Origin: Anaeromyxobacter sp. RBG_16_69_14 | Lineage (GTDB): Bacteria > Myxococcota > Myxococcia > Myxococcales > Anaeromyxobacteraceae | Length of the DNA stretch: 38,495 nucleotides | Assembly (NCBI GenBank): GCA_001768075.1 | Contig: MEMX01000095.1 | Coordinates: 119,194-157,688, forward strand | Direction of reading: 5' to 3' | Part shown: positions 26,545 through 34,962 of the stretch, in pieces | How the letters are laid out: every line of letters starts with the position of its first letter | Position numbering within the stretch: the first letter of the stretch is position 1 | The notes under the pieces: generated by a model | What the model was told of the DNA's origin: nothing | Seen by the model: only the letters and a program-made list of their open reading frames with translations | Databases searched by the model: none | Position numbers and translations under genes: made by a program

Positions 26545-27519
26545 ATGGGCGTTGAGAGCATCGGCTCGCCGGCTCTGTGGGGCGGCTTCACCGCGTTCGT
26601 GCTGGCCATGCTGGCCCTCGACCTCGGCGTCTTCCATCGCAAGGCGCACGAGGTCCGTGTCCGAGAGGCTCTCATCTGGACGGGGGCCTGGGTTTCCCTC
26701 GCCCTGGTGTTCAACCTTGGCGTGTACTTCTGGTTCGGCTCGGAGCGCGCGCTCGAGTTCCTCTCCGGCTACGTCATCGAGAAGGCGCTGTCGGTCGACA
26801 ACATCTTCGTCTTCATCGTCGTCTTCTCCGCGTTCGCGGTCCCGGCCAAGCTGCAGCACCGGGTGCTCTTCTGGGGCATCCTGGGCGCGCTTGCCTTGCG
26901 CGCCGTCTTCATCGTGCTCGGCGCGGCAGTGCTCGAGAGATTTCACTGGGCGATCTACGTCTTCGGGGCCTTCCTCGTCTTCACGGGTATCAAGCTGCTG
27001 GTGCAGCGAGGGGACGAGGTCCATCCCGAGCGGAACCCCCTCTTCCGGCTGTTCCGGCGATTCGTCCCCTCCGTCAGCGAATACCGCGGCGGGCGCTTCA
27101 CCGTGGTCGAGGCCGGAAAGCGGTGCGCGACACCATTGCTCCTGGTGCTGGTCGCCATCGAGGCCACGGACATCGTCTTCGCCATCGACTCCATCCCGGC
27201 CATCTTCGCGGTCACGACGGATCCCTTCATCGTCTACACGTCGAACATCTTCGCCATCCTCGGTCTGCGGGCGCTCTACTTCGCGCTCGCCGGGGTGATG
27301 GGTAAGTTCCAGTATCTGAAGATCGGGTTGTCGGTCGTCCTCGTGTTCGTCGGGGCGAAGATGCTCCTGGCTGGGCTCTACAAGATCCCCGTCCTGACGT
27401 CCCTCGTGATCATCGTCGCCGTCCTTGCCGGCTCGATCGCGGCCTCGTTGCTGCGCCGGCCAACCGGGCCGTCGCTTCCGGTGTCGCTCCCTGACCAGCG
27501 TGCCGAGGCGAAGCCATGA
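26545..27519 (+). CDS. TerC/Alx-family integral membrane protein
   Basis: A 324-residue protein with about eight or nine hydrophobic segments, so it lies in the inner membrane. The two family motifs are intact: EKALSVDNIFVFIV near residues 80-95 and ATDIVFAIDSIPAIFAVT near 210-228, each with the membrane aspartates thought to handle metal ions. TerC-family members include Alx, a manganese exporter induced at high pH, and tellurite-resistance TerC. ATG at 26545 is chosen for the GAGGAG seven bases upstream and for the family start; the open frame to 26425 runs into nhaR. It is divergent from nhaR. The 112 bases after its stop hold no gene. Confidence 0.9.
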   Translation: MGVESIGSPALWGGFTAFVLAMLALDLGVFHRKAHEVRVREALIWTGAWVSLALVFNLGVYFWFGSERALEFLSGYVIEKALSVDNIFVFIVVFSAFAVPAKLQHRVLFWGILGALALRAVFIVLGAAVLERFHWAIYVFGAFLVFTGIKLLVQRGDEVHPERNPLFRLFRRFVPSVSEYRGGRFTVVEAGKRCATPLLLVLVAIEATDIVFAIDSIPAIFAVTTDPFIVYTSNIFAILGLRALYFALAGVMGKFQYLKIGLSVVLVFVGAKMLLAGLYKIPVLTSLVIIVAVLAGSIAASLLRRPTGPSLPVSLPDQRAEAKP

Positions 27520-27619
27520 CGGCCGCGGACAGAAGACGGGCGCTGCTGGGGCACAGCGCGATGAAGCCCTTCGGCGCGTGCGGTGCAACGTGCGCCGCGC
27601 GCCTCGAGCCACTCGACGC

Positions 27620-27625
27620 TATGAT
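27620..27625 (+). promoter_or_regulatory. Candidate -10 element (TATGAT), possible leaderless start
   Basis: TATGAT ends six bases before the GTG start of the gene at 27632. A transcript starting the usual six or seven bases after a -10 would begin at the start codon itself. No ribosome site is visible before this GTG. No clear -35. Confidence 0.35.
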
Positions 27626-27631
27626 GCGCGG

Positions 27632-29299
27632 GTGAACGTCGGCCTCCTTCTCCTGATCACCTTGCTGGGCGCCGGTCCCAACCCTCCTACCCGCCCGCCG
27701 CCGCGGCCCCCCGGCGTGATCGGCGTGCTCCGGCACACCGGCTGTGCCACCTCGCCCGCCGGCGCCATCGTGTCCGTCATCGGGCGTGACGCGACCGCAA
27801 CCGCCGATGCGGAGGGACGTTTCAGCGTGAGCTTGCCGGCCGGGACGTACTCTCTCGTCATCGGTGGACCCGGGCTCGTGTCCGGCCAGCGAGTCGACGA
27901 CGTGAACGTCGCTGCGGGGCAGACGCGGGATCTGGGCGTCGTCGAGGTCTGGCCCGAGGGGCGGCCGCCTGGTTGTGTCACCGGCACGCCCGTCTCTCCC
28001 GCGCCCTCGGCGGTGGTGGCGACTGCCCCCGACACGCCAGCGCTCGATCTGCCGGGTGCGACCGTGGCGCCTGCGGTCGCCTCGCCGGAGCAGATCTGGC
28101 TGCGCGGCAGCGGCGGCGCCGGCCCTGGACAGTTCGGGTTGCAGGGCAATCCCGCTCATGACGACGAGGACGCACTCGGCCCGCCCAGCTTTGCGCTCGG
28201 GCCGCGCGGCTCGCTCTGGGTGCTCGACGCCCTGAATGGCCGCGTGCAGCGCTTCGACGGGCGCGGTCAGGCAGGGGGGAGCTTCTCCGTCGGGCACCGC
28301 GGCGAGGAGCCGACGGTCGAGGCTGACATCGCCGTCACCGAGGAGGGGCACGTCTTCCTGTTCACGCAGAACGACCCCGCCACGCTCGCCGAGCACGACG
28401 CGAGCGGACGGCTCCTCGTCGTCAGCGCGCTCCCGCCCTCGTTCAAGGGCGTCGACCTGCTCTTCGCCGTCCGGCAGCGGCCGGTGTTCCTCATGCAGAA
28501 CGGTCAGGCCGTGCGCGCGGACCTCAGCTGGGGTGGCGTGCGCGCCGAAGGACCGCTCCCTGGCCTGCCCGCAGGTAACCTCTACGTCTACGCCGACCGC
28601 ACCGACCGATGGCGGGCGGTGGTGACGCTCTCCACCGGCGACGGGCGGGTGAAGCGCAGCGTGCAGCTCCATTCGTACGTCCCCATCGCCGGCGTGCGTC
28701 TGGTCGGCATCGACAGGCGCGGCGAGATCGTGCTGGCGGTCGACCGCGCCGAAGCCGGCGACGAGGACACTCCGCGCGCGGAGGTGCTGCTCCTCGCCGT
28801 GGACCAGCACGGACACCTGGCCGGCACGGCCCGCGCGCCGCCGGGCGGCCGCCGCTTCGAGTTCCGCGAGTTCGCGCTTGCGTCGGACGGCTCGGTGGTG
28901 CAGATGCAATCCGACGTCAGAGAGGTGCGCTTCGTGCGCTGGACGCTGCGCCCGCCGCCGCGTGAGGCGATCGCTGGCGAGGGACTGGTGCGAGGGCGCG
29001 TCGTCGGTCCTGGCCGCCCCATCTCCGGCGCGAGCGTCACGGTGGGACGCCTGCACCGCAGCGTGCCGGTGGCTGCCGACGGCACCTTCGAGGTCCGCCT
29101 GCCTGCCGGCACCTGGGTGGTCTCGGTTCGCCGCACGCCGATCGCCGGATCGCTCGAGGCGCTGCCGCCCGTGGAGCTCAAGGTGGCGGTCGCGCCAGGC
29201 GCCACGGTGGACGTGGGAAGCGTCTCGTTGCCGCGACTGCCCCAGCGCCCGGCGCTGCCCCTCCCCGACGGCGGGATGCCCGCTGACGTGAAGCCCTGA
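27632..29299 (+). CDS. Exported protein with two carboxypeptidase-regulatory-like domains around a propeller-like core
   Basis: The protein has 555 residues. Residues 1-15 (MNVGLLLLITLLGAG) act as a short signal; a proline-rich stretch follows. Residues 30-110 form a beta-sandwich of the carboxypeptidase regulatory type (AGAIVSVIGRDATATADAEGRFSVSLPAGTYSLVI). Residues 145-450 show repeated strand pairs with GSLWVLDALNGRVQRFDGRG, typical of an NHL-like propeller. Residues 465-545 repeat the first fold (ISGASVTVGRLHRSVPVAADGTFEVRLPAGTWVVSV). No enzyme motif is seen; it probably binds or scaffolds at the cell envelope. GTG at 27632 is chosen because the signal begins there; the open frame from 27425 is a shadow of the TerC gene. 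The next gene starts immediately after its stop. Confidence 0.75.
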   Translation: MNVGLLLLITLLGAGPNPPTRPPPRPPGVIGVLRHTGCATSPAGAIVSVIGRDATATADAEGRFSVSLPAGTYSLVIGGPGLVSGQRVDDVNVAAGQTRDLGVVEVWPEGRPPGCVTGTPVSPAPSAVVATAPDTPALDLPGATVAPAVASPEQIWLRGSGGAGPGQFGLQGNPAHDDEDALGPPSFALGPRGSLWVLDALNGRVQRFDGRGQAGGSFSVGHRGEEPTVEADIAVTEEGHVFLFTQNDPATLAEHDASGRLLVVSALPPSFKGVDLLFAVRQRPVFLMQNGQAVRADLSWGGVRAEGPLPGLPAGNLYVYADRTDRWRAVVTLSTGDGRVKRSVQLHSYVPIAGVRLVGIDRRGEIVLAVDRAEAGDEDTPRAEVLLLAVDQHGHLAGTARAPPGGRRFEFREFALASDGSVVQMQSDVREVRFVRWTLRPPPREAIAGEGLVRGRVVGPGRPISGASVTVGRLHRSVPVAADGTFEVRLPAGTWVVSVRRTPIAGSLEALPPVELKVAVAPGATVDVGSVSLPRLPQRPALPLPDGGMPADVKP

Positions 29300-29845
29300 A
29301 TGGGCGCGACGCTCCACTACTTCATGCTCCCCGCGGACGAGGTGGCCCTGTTCCGCTTCCTGGGCCACCAGGGGCTGACGCTCTACCCGGAGCTCGTGCC
29401 ACCGGGCTACACCGCCCCGGGCGCGAACGAGCAGGTGCTGGCCGGCCTCGGGGACAGCGCGTACTACCTCGCTGCCGAGCGGCTCGGTCCCGTCGTCGTG
29501 CAGGCCGTGAAGCGGGGTCCGAACAAGGGGCTCTTGGCCATCGAGGAGGTGCCGTCGCCGGTGCTCCACTACGAGCGCTCGACGCGCAACGACGCGGGCG
29601 AGCTCGTGGCAGGGCGCCTCTGGGCGGAGCTCGACGTCACCGACGACCCCACCTCGAAGTTCGGAAAGCATCGCGGGCTGCGTTCGATCTTCGAGGAGAT
29701 CCACGCCTGGCTGCGCAAGAGCTTCCGGCGGAGCGATCCCAAGGGCTTCTGGGTGGGTCCTGCTGCGGCGCGCGCCTGGAAGGGCGATGAGCTGGTGCTG
29801 CGCGAGGCGGGCCACAAGGGCCGAAGCATCGGGGTCTGGGGATAG
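29300..29845 (+). CDS. Hypothetical protein
   Basis: A 181-residue soluble protein that I do not recognise. It opens GATLHYFMLPADEVALFRFLG, has mixed alpha/beta composition, no signal and no membrane segment. Several aromatic residues, a basic region near 150 (HAWLRKSFRRSDPKGFWVGP) and a conserved-looking C-terminus suggest a folded domain. Its ATG follows the TGA of the upstream gene without a gap, so the two are co-translated. The 182 bases after it hold no gene. Confidence 0.6.
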   Translation: MGATLHYFMLPADEVALFRFLGHQGLTLYPELVPPGYTAPGANEQVLAGLGDSAYYLAAERLGPVVVQAVKRGPNKGLLAIEEVPSPVLHYERSTRNDAGELVAGRLWAELDVTDDPTSKFGKHRGLRSIFEEIHAWLRKSFRRSDPKGFWVGPAAARAWKGDELVLREAGHKGRSIGVWG

Positions 29846-30027
29846 ATCTTTCGAAGCCCGGAGGAGAAGCTCGCCCGCGAAGGCGACGGCGAGGGAAGCT
29901 GACCGAATGCCGAAAACCGCGTGCCTCGAACGCGGAGCTGCAAGTAGAATGCGCCGCCACGAAGCTCTACCCCCAACATGCCGACGACACGCTGACGGCT
30001 GCCATCGCGCAGGACGAGGAACGGTAC

Positions 30028-31485
30028 ATGATCGATTTCGGGAAGCGCATCCTGTTCGTAGGCTATGGCGCGGTGGCGCAGTGCACGTTGCCGATACTGA
30101 TGAAACAACTGCGCGTCTCCCCGAAGAACATCACGGTCATGGACTTCGAGGATCGGCGGCCGGTGCTCAAACCCTGGCTGAAGCGCGGCGTGACGTTCGC
30201 GCGCAAGCGGATCACGCCGGCGAACCTCACCCAGGTCCTGGGTGCGCACCTAGGCGAAGGCGACGTGCTCATCGACCTGGCCTGGAACATCGAGGCCTGC
30301 GAGATCCTCCAGTGGTGCCACGACCACGGCGTGCTGTACGTCAACACCTCGGTCGAGGTCTGGGATCCTTACGCCGGCGCGGAGAACAAGCACCCCACCG
30401 AGCGCACCCTGTACTGGCGGCACATGAACGTGCGCCGCATGACGGCGGGATGGTCCGAGCCAGGACCGACGGCGGTGCTCGAGCACGGGGCCAACCCCGG
30501 TCTCATCTCGCACTTCACCAAGCAGGGTCTCCTCGACATCGCCAGGAAGGCGCTCGCGGACAAGAAGTTCGAGGGTGCAGCCGCCGACGAGGTGAGGCAG
30601 CTCGCCGCCGAGCGCGTCTTCAACAAGCTCGCCTGGAAGCTCGGGGTGAAGGTGATCCACTGCAGCGAGCGCGACACCCAGATCACCGATCAGCCGAAGA
30701 ACGTGGACGAGTTCGTCAACACCTGGAGCGTCGAGGGGTTCCGCGAGGAGGGCACGACGACCGCGGAGCTGGGGTGGGGCACCCACGAGAAGGAGCTGCC
30801 GCCGCTCGCCTACGAGCATCAGGAGGGGCCGCGCAACCAGATCTGCCTGGCGCGGATGGGCATCAACACGTGGGTCGCGTCGTGGGTGCCGAACTTCTGC
30901 ATCCACGGCATGGTGGTGCGCCACGGCGAGGCCTTCACCATCTCGGACAAGCTGACCGTGTGGGAGGACGGCAAGGCGGTCTACCGGCCCACTGTTCACT
31001 ACGCTTATTGCCCGGCCGACGTCGCGATCGCCTCGCTCAACGAGCTGCGCGGCTACGACTATCAGCTCCCGAAGAAGCAGCGCATCATGAACGACGAGAT
31101 CAGCAGCGGGTCGGACATCCTCGGCGCCCTCCTCATGGGCCACCCCTACAACTCCTGGTGGATCGGGAGCGACCTCAGCATCGAGGAATCGCGGCGCCTG
31201 ATACCCCACCAGAACGCCACCACCATGCAGGTGGCCGTTTCGGTCGTTGCGGCGGTGAGCTGGATGATCGAGAACCCGGCGCGCGGGGTGGTCGTGCCGG
31301 ACGATCTTCCCCACGAGTACGTGCTCAAGATCGCGAAGCCCTATCTCGGAAAGTTGATCTCCAAGCGCTCCGACTGGACACCGCTCAAGCACTACACCAA
31401 CGCCTTCAAGGGCCACAACAACCCGGCGATCGATCGGGACGACCCCTGGCAGTTCAAGAACTTCCTCATCACGGACGGTGACTGA
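30028..31485 (+). CDS. Homospermidine synthase
   Basis: A 485-residue member of the saccharopine-dehydrogenase-like superfamily. The dinucleotide motif is ILFVGYGAVAQ (Gly12, Gly14, Gln18), and the bacterial homospermidine synthase traits continue with VLIDLAWNIE, LYVNTSVEVWDPY, LEHGANPGLISHF and MGHPYNSWWIGS. The enzyme joins two putrescine molecules, with NAD as a bound hydride carrier, to give sym-homospermidine and ammonia. Its length is typical of the bacterial type. ATG at 30028 begins the Rossmann fold and follows a GAGGAACG ribosome site. A TAGAAT box at 29945 could be a -10. The decarboxylase gene follows 52 bases on, giving a polyamine operon. Confidence 0.93.
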   Translation: MIDFGKRILFVGYGAVAQCTLPILMKQLRVSPKNITVMDFEDRRPVLKPWLKRGVTFARKRITPANLTQVLGAHLGEGDVLIDLAWNIEACEILQWCHDHGVLYVNTSVEVWDPYAGAENKHPTERTLYWRHMNVRRMTAGWSEPGPTAVLEHGANPGLISHFTKQGLLDIARKALADKKFEGAAADEVRQLAAERVFNKLAWKLGVKVIHCSERDTQITDQPKNVDEFVNTWSVEGFREEGTTTAELGWGTHEKELPPLAYEHQEGPRNQICLARMGINTWVASWVPNFCIHGMVVRHGEAFTISDKLTVWEDGKAVYRPTVHYAYCPADVAIASLNELRGYDYQLPKKQRIMNDEISSGSDILGALLMGHPYNSWWIGSDLSIEESRRLIPHQNATTMQVAVSVVAAVSWMIENPARGVVVPDDLPHEYVLKIAKPYLGKLISKRSDWTPLKHYTNAFKGHNNPAIDRDDPWQFKNFLITDGD

Positions 31486-31537
31486 TGTTCGGCCAGGTTC
31501 GGCGTGTCCTCCCGGGCACGGTTCGGCGGGGACTTCC

Positions 31538-32680
31538 ATGCTGAGCAAGTCCGCTCTCGCGAGGCTGGCGAAGGAGCACGGCACGCCGCTGTTCGTGGTG
31601 GATCACGACGCTCTCCGGAAGAACTACCGCACGTTCAAGAAGTACCTGCCGCGCGTCCAGGCGTACTACGCGGTCAAGGCCAACTCGGATCCGGCCATAG
31701 TCAAGACGCTCTACGACGCCGGCGCGAGCTTCGACGTCGCGTCGTTGCCGGAGTTCATGGTCGTCTACGAGTGCATCAAGGACATGCCGGACAAGCAGCG
31801 CCAGGACTGGATCTGGGACAAGATCATCTACGCCAACCCGATCAAGGCCAACGGGACGCTCCAGGCGCTCAATCAGTACAAGCCGCTCGTGACGTACGAC
31901 AACCACGAGGAGATCCGGAAGATCAAGAAGCACGCCCCCGACGCAGGCGTGGCCCTGCGCCTCAAGGTCCCCAACACGGGCGCGATGGTCGAGCTGTCCT
32001 CGAAGTTCGGCGCGGCGCCCGGCGAGGCGGTGGACCTCATCCTCGCTGCGCACGAGCAAGGGCTGGTGATCGAGGGGCTGAGCTTCCACGTGGGGAGCCA
32101 GACGACGAACTTCCAGAACTACGTGCAGGCCATCAACCTCGCCGCGAACATCTTCAAGGAGGCCAGGGACCGCGGGTACGCCAAGATGAACCTGCTCGAC
32201 ATCGGTGGAGGCTTCCCCGCGCCCTACGACGCGACCGTCAAGCCATTCCGGGAGCTGGCGAAGATCCTGAACCGGGAGCTCGATCGGTTGTTTCCGGAGG
32301 ACGTCCAGATCCTCGCCGAGCCTGGCCGGTTCCTGGTGGCCACGGCGGGGATCGCCATCTCGACGATCATCGGAAAGGCGATGCGCGACGGCAAGCTCTG
32401 CTACTACATCGACGACGGTGTCTACCACACCTTCTCGGGGGTCATCTTCGACCACTGCCAGTACCACTTCAATTCGTTCAAGAAGGGCGCCACGCAGGTA
32501 TGCTCCGTGTTCGGACCGACCTGCGACGCGCTCGACGTGGTGTCGATGACCGAGGAGCTACCCGGCGAGCTCAAGCTGGGTGACGTGCTGTACAGCGAGA
32601 ACATCGGCGCTTACAGCCACGCCTCGGCGACGCGCTTCAACGGCTTTCCGCCGGCCAAGGTCGTCCACGTCAACCAGTGA
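31538..32680 (+). CDS. PLP-dependent ornithine/lysine decarboxylase (fold III)
   Basis: A 380-residue alanine-racemase-fold decarboxylase. Lys47 in YYAVKAN carries the cofactor. HVGSQT, LLDIGGGFPAPY and EPGRFLVA form the phosphate-binding face. Cys329 in FGPTCDALD is the active-site cysteine equivalent to Cys360 of eukaryotic ornithine decarboxylase. It should make putrescine from ornithine, and perhaps cadaverine from lysine; sequence alone does not settle this. It follows homospermidine synthase in the same direction, which consumes putrescine, so ornithine is favoured. ATG at 31538 is chosen over the open extension from 31478 because homology starts there and GGCGGGGA lies just upstream. 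A hairpin follows the stop. Confidence 0.9.
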   Translation: MLSKSALARLAKEHGTPLFVVDHDALRKNYRTFKKYLPRVQAYYAVKANSDPAIVKTLYDAGASFDVASLPEFMVVYECIKDMPDKQRQDWIWDKIIYANPIKANGTLQALNQYKPLVTYDNHEEIRKIKKHAPDAGVALRLKVPNTGAMVELSSKFGAAPGEAVDLILAAHEQGLVIEGLSFHVGSQTTNFQNYVQAINLAANIFKEARDRGYAKMNLLDIGGGFPAPYDATVKPFRELAKILNRELDRLFPEDVQILAEPGRFLVATAGIAISTIIGKAMRDGKLCYYIDDGVYHTFSGVIFDHCQYHFNSFKKGATQVCSVFGPTCDALDVVSMTEELPGELKLGDVLYSENIGAYSHASATRFNGFPPAKVVHVNQ

Positions 32681-32697
32681 CCAGGCTGTGCGGCAGG

Positions 32698-32717
32698 CCC
32701 CGCCGTTCAGGGCGGGG
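32698..32717. terminator. Bidirectional hairpin between the decarboxylase and ACP genes
   Basis: CCCCGCC, six-base loop, GGCGGGG, placed 17 bases after the decarboxylase stop and 27 bases after the stop of the converging ACP gene. There is no clear T-run. Confidence 0.55.
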
Positions 32718-32744
32718 AAGGACGATGCGATGCCACGCGTGCCT

Positions 32745-32984
32745 TCAGGCCGCCTGGCGCCTTTGCTCGACGTAAGCCGCCATACGTGCAATGGAGTCGA
32801 AGTTCTCGGGGATCAGGTGAGCATCAGGCACCTTGCTGCCGAGCTCGGATTCGATGAACGAGACGAGCTGCATGACTCCGAGCGAGTCGATGATACCGCT
32901 CCCCAGAAACGACTCGTCGTCGGGGACCTCGTCGACGAGGAAGCTGTCCTTGATGAACTGCCTTACGCGATCCTGGACGCGCAT
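32745..32984 (-). CDS. Stand-alone acyl/peptidyl carrier protein
   Basis: A 79-residue carrier domain. The phosphopantetheine attachment site is Ser34 in GIIDSLGVMQL; the four-helix pattern is complete. It differs from housekeeping fatty-acid ACP, which has the DSLD motif and is very acidic, so it is more like a dedicated carrier of a modified lipid or small-molecule pathway. No ligase, synthase or transferase partner is adjacent; the nearest such enzyme is the ElbD-like protein about 20 kb away. ATG at 32984 is chosen because the domain starts there and AGGGGAA lies about ten bases upstream. It converges with the decarboxylase gene. Confidence 0.85.
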   Translation of the reverse strand: MRVQDRVRQFIKDSFLVDEVPDDESFLGSGIIDSLGVMQLVSFIESELGSKVPDAHLIPENFDSIARMAAYVEQRRQAA

Positions 32985-33350
32985 GTCGCATTCCCCTGAG
33001 AAGGAGTGAACCCCGGACGGGGTCGAATCGACCGTCCCTCGACGGTCGGCAGGAGCCCCTGGCGCCCGCTCCCCGTGGCGGACCACTCAACAGAGTTGTC
33101 CACGGCGCAATCTGTGACCGGGCTCACGCCGCGAGGGGTCGAGACTATCGGGCGTCCACGGAGGCTTGACCCGTTTTCGGTCCTGTGGCCTTCCCCTCCT
33201 TGCCAGGGGGCTCCCTCGCGGGATATTCCGCCTCCGCGCGACTCATGAGGGTGCGCATGCGCCAGGACCGTGGCGAGAACGACGCGAACTTGTCACGGTG
33301 CGTCAGAGTCTCGTAGTGCACGATCTCGACGACCAGCAAAGGAGAGACAA
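32985..33350. other. 366-base divergent intergenic region
   Basis: It lies between the ACP gene (-) and the small helical protein gene (+) and must hold both promoters. A 64-residue minus-strand frame (33145-33339) looks accidental. I recognise no repeat, hairpin of note or RNA gene. Confidence 0.45.
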
Positions 33351-33743
33351 ATGGACGAGTCGACGATGGACGCCGAGGTGCGGACGTTGAGGATCGCGGA
33401 GGCCGGAGTGCTCATGACCATGGTGACGTCGAGCGCAAATCTCACGGAGAAAGCCATCGGGGGCAGCTTCGACGTGATGAAGGCGGTGCGCGGCGAGCTG
33501 TTCCGCGCGAGCAACGCCGGGATCGACTGGGTCGAGGGGCTGCAGCAGTCGTCGTTCAGGATCGCGCGCGAGGTGGTCCTCCGCGTTGACAAGCTGTCGC
33601 AGGAGACGGTCGAGGGCTTCGAGGCGGTGGCCATGTCCGTCTCCAGGGCCATTCGCGGATCTGGTGAAGCGGCGAGCGAGATGGTCTCGAGGACGGCCGA
33701 ATCCCTGGTCGGCAAGAGAGCGTCCTCCGCGAAGGCGGCCTGA
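33351..33743 (+). CDS. Small helical protein, phasin-like in appearance
   Basis: The protein has 130 residues, is almost entirely helical and amphipathic, and has no signal or membrane segment. Heptad-like spacing (IDWVEGLQQSSFRIAREVVLRVDKLSQETVEGFEAVAMSVSRAI) and an alanine/lysine tail recall phasins or other granule- or membrane-surface proteins, but no family motif proves this. The ATG at 33351 is preceded by AAAGGAGA at a good distance, which settles the start. It converges with the aminopeptidase gene, 57 bases away. The function is unknown. Confidence 0.6.
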   Translation: MDESTMDAEVRTLRIAEAGVLMTMVTSSANLTEKAIGGSFDVMKAVRGELFRASNAGIDWVEGLQQSSFRIAREVVLRVDKLSQETVEGFEAVAMSVSRAIRGSGEAASEMVSRTAESLVGKRASSAKAA

Positions 33744-33800
33744 ACCGGGCCGGGTTGGGTCGGATCGGAGAGTGTCCGCGGAGGGAGCCCTTCATCTGCC

Positions 33801-34883
33801 CTACCCAGCGCATCCTTTCCGGGTCAGGCGATCGACGACGTCGTCGAATTCCTGCTGCTGCGGCCGCGCGAAGTCCGCTTCGCCGAGGGTGTGGAGCGTC
33901 CTCATCAGGCGCGGCCAGCTGTGGCCGCACGCCTTCAGGAGCCGCTCGAAGGCAGGGATTCCCGCCTGGTAGGTCTTGTATCCCGAGAGCGCCGCGTTGT
34001 TGAGCGGCCGGACGAGATGGAGCTCGTCGCGTACGGCGGTGAGGATGCGCGCCTTCCCGGCGCGCTTTTCCGGGTCGTCCGCGTCCGATCGGTACAGCGC
34101 CTCGAGCTCGACGTACGCCTGGTGCAAGCGCTCCACGCGGGCCCGATGGTGAGCCTGCGCGGTGACCCAGGCCTTGGTCTCGGGCGCGTCCGGTCCGAGC
34201 GTGCCGACGAGCCAGGGGAGGGTGAGCCGGTCCGCGACGAAGCTCGCCAGGCTCTCGTCGAAAGCGGACTGGTCGTTCACGTACAGCGTGGCGTGGACGC
34301 TCTCGTGAAGGACGATGTTGGCGAGCTCCCCCAGCGCCTCGTCGCCGTCCCCGATCATCGTGGACAGGACCGGATCGTGAAACCAGCCGAGCGTCGAGAA
34401 TGCGCTGGCGTCTCGAACGTAGACGTCGAGCCCTTCCTTCTGCGACAGCGATTCGGCATACGATCGCGCGGCGACCCTGTCGAAGAAGCCGAGGTACGGG
34501 ATGCTCCCGACCAGAGGGAAGCGCCAGTGCCGCACGTCGAAGGCGAGCGGGGCGCAAGCCTGGACGACCCAGACCGCCGCGGGCCGGTGGAGGTCGGCGT
34601 AGCGGTCGTAGTTCCTCGTGGGCTTGAGTCCCTGCCCCTGGCCATAGGCCTTGACGGCCCGGACGCTCAGGAGAAGGCGCGCGATCCTCGACGGGACCTC
34701 CTGGTCCGCGACGACCTGCGGGATGGACCGCGCCGCGTGGAGGATCTCGAGCTCGCCGCGCGCCGCCTGGGCGAGGTACCCGGCCGAGAAGCAACCCTGC
34801 GACAGCAGCGCCGCGGCGGCGAGAGGGAGGAACGCGCGCTTCGAACCGTCGCGCGACCGAGGCGCGGGGCCAGCGGTCCTCAT
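33801..34883 (-). CDS. Putative zinc aminopeptidase-family lipoprotein (Aminopep, PF10023 type)
   Basis: The protein has 360 residues. The signal ends in LLSQGC, giving lipidated Cys31. The zinc motif HESVH (His193, Glu194, His197) in ANIVLHESVHATLYV, with a third-ligand candidate Glu210 in FDESLASF, follows the HExxH metallopeptidase plan. The preceding segments (VRAVKAYGQGQGLKPTRNY and FPLVGSIPYLGFF) are typical of a family of putative secreted or lipid-anchored aminopeptidases seen in proteobacteria. Peptidase activity has not, to my knowledge, been widely shown. ATG at 34883 is used; a GTG at 34913 would add ten residues before the signal. No partner gene is evident. Confidence 0.82.
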   Translation of the reverse strand: MRTAGPAPRSRDGSKRAFLPLAAAALLSQGCFSAGYLAQAARGELEILHAARSIPQVVADQEVPSRIARLLLSVRAVKAYGQGQGLKPTRNYDRYADLHRPAAVWVVQACAPLAFDVRHWRFPLVGSIPYLGFFDRVAARSYAESLSQKEGLDVYVRDASAFSTLGWFHDPVLSTMIGDGDEALGELANIVLHESVHATLYVNDQSAFDESLASFVADRLTLPWLVGTLGPDAPETKAWVTAQAHHRARVERLHQAYVELEALYRSDADDPEKRAGKARILTAVRDELHLVRPLNNAALSGYKTYQAGIPAFERLLKACGHSWPRLMRTLHTLGEADFARPQQQEFDDVVDRLTRKGCAG

Positions 34884-34962
34884 GGTGAGAATGCCTGACC
34901 GAAGGTATTCCACAGGCGACCATCTCGGACGCGAACGATCCAGGGTTTCGGGGAGCGGGCCT

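Noticed and set aside
27410-29815. 801-codon minus-strand frame
   Set aside because: It is the antisense shadow of the exported propeller-like gene and its neighbours; composition is His/Arg-rich and no motif is seen.
33145-33339. 64-codon minus-strand frame
   Set aside because: No ribosome site, no recognisable domain; the region is better explained as promoters of the flanking divergent genes.
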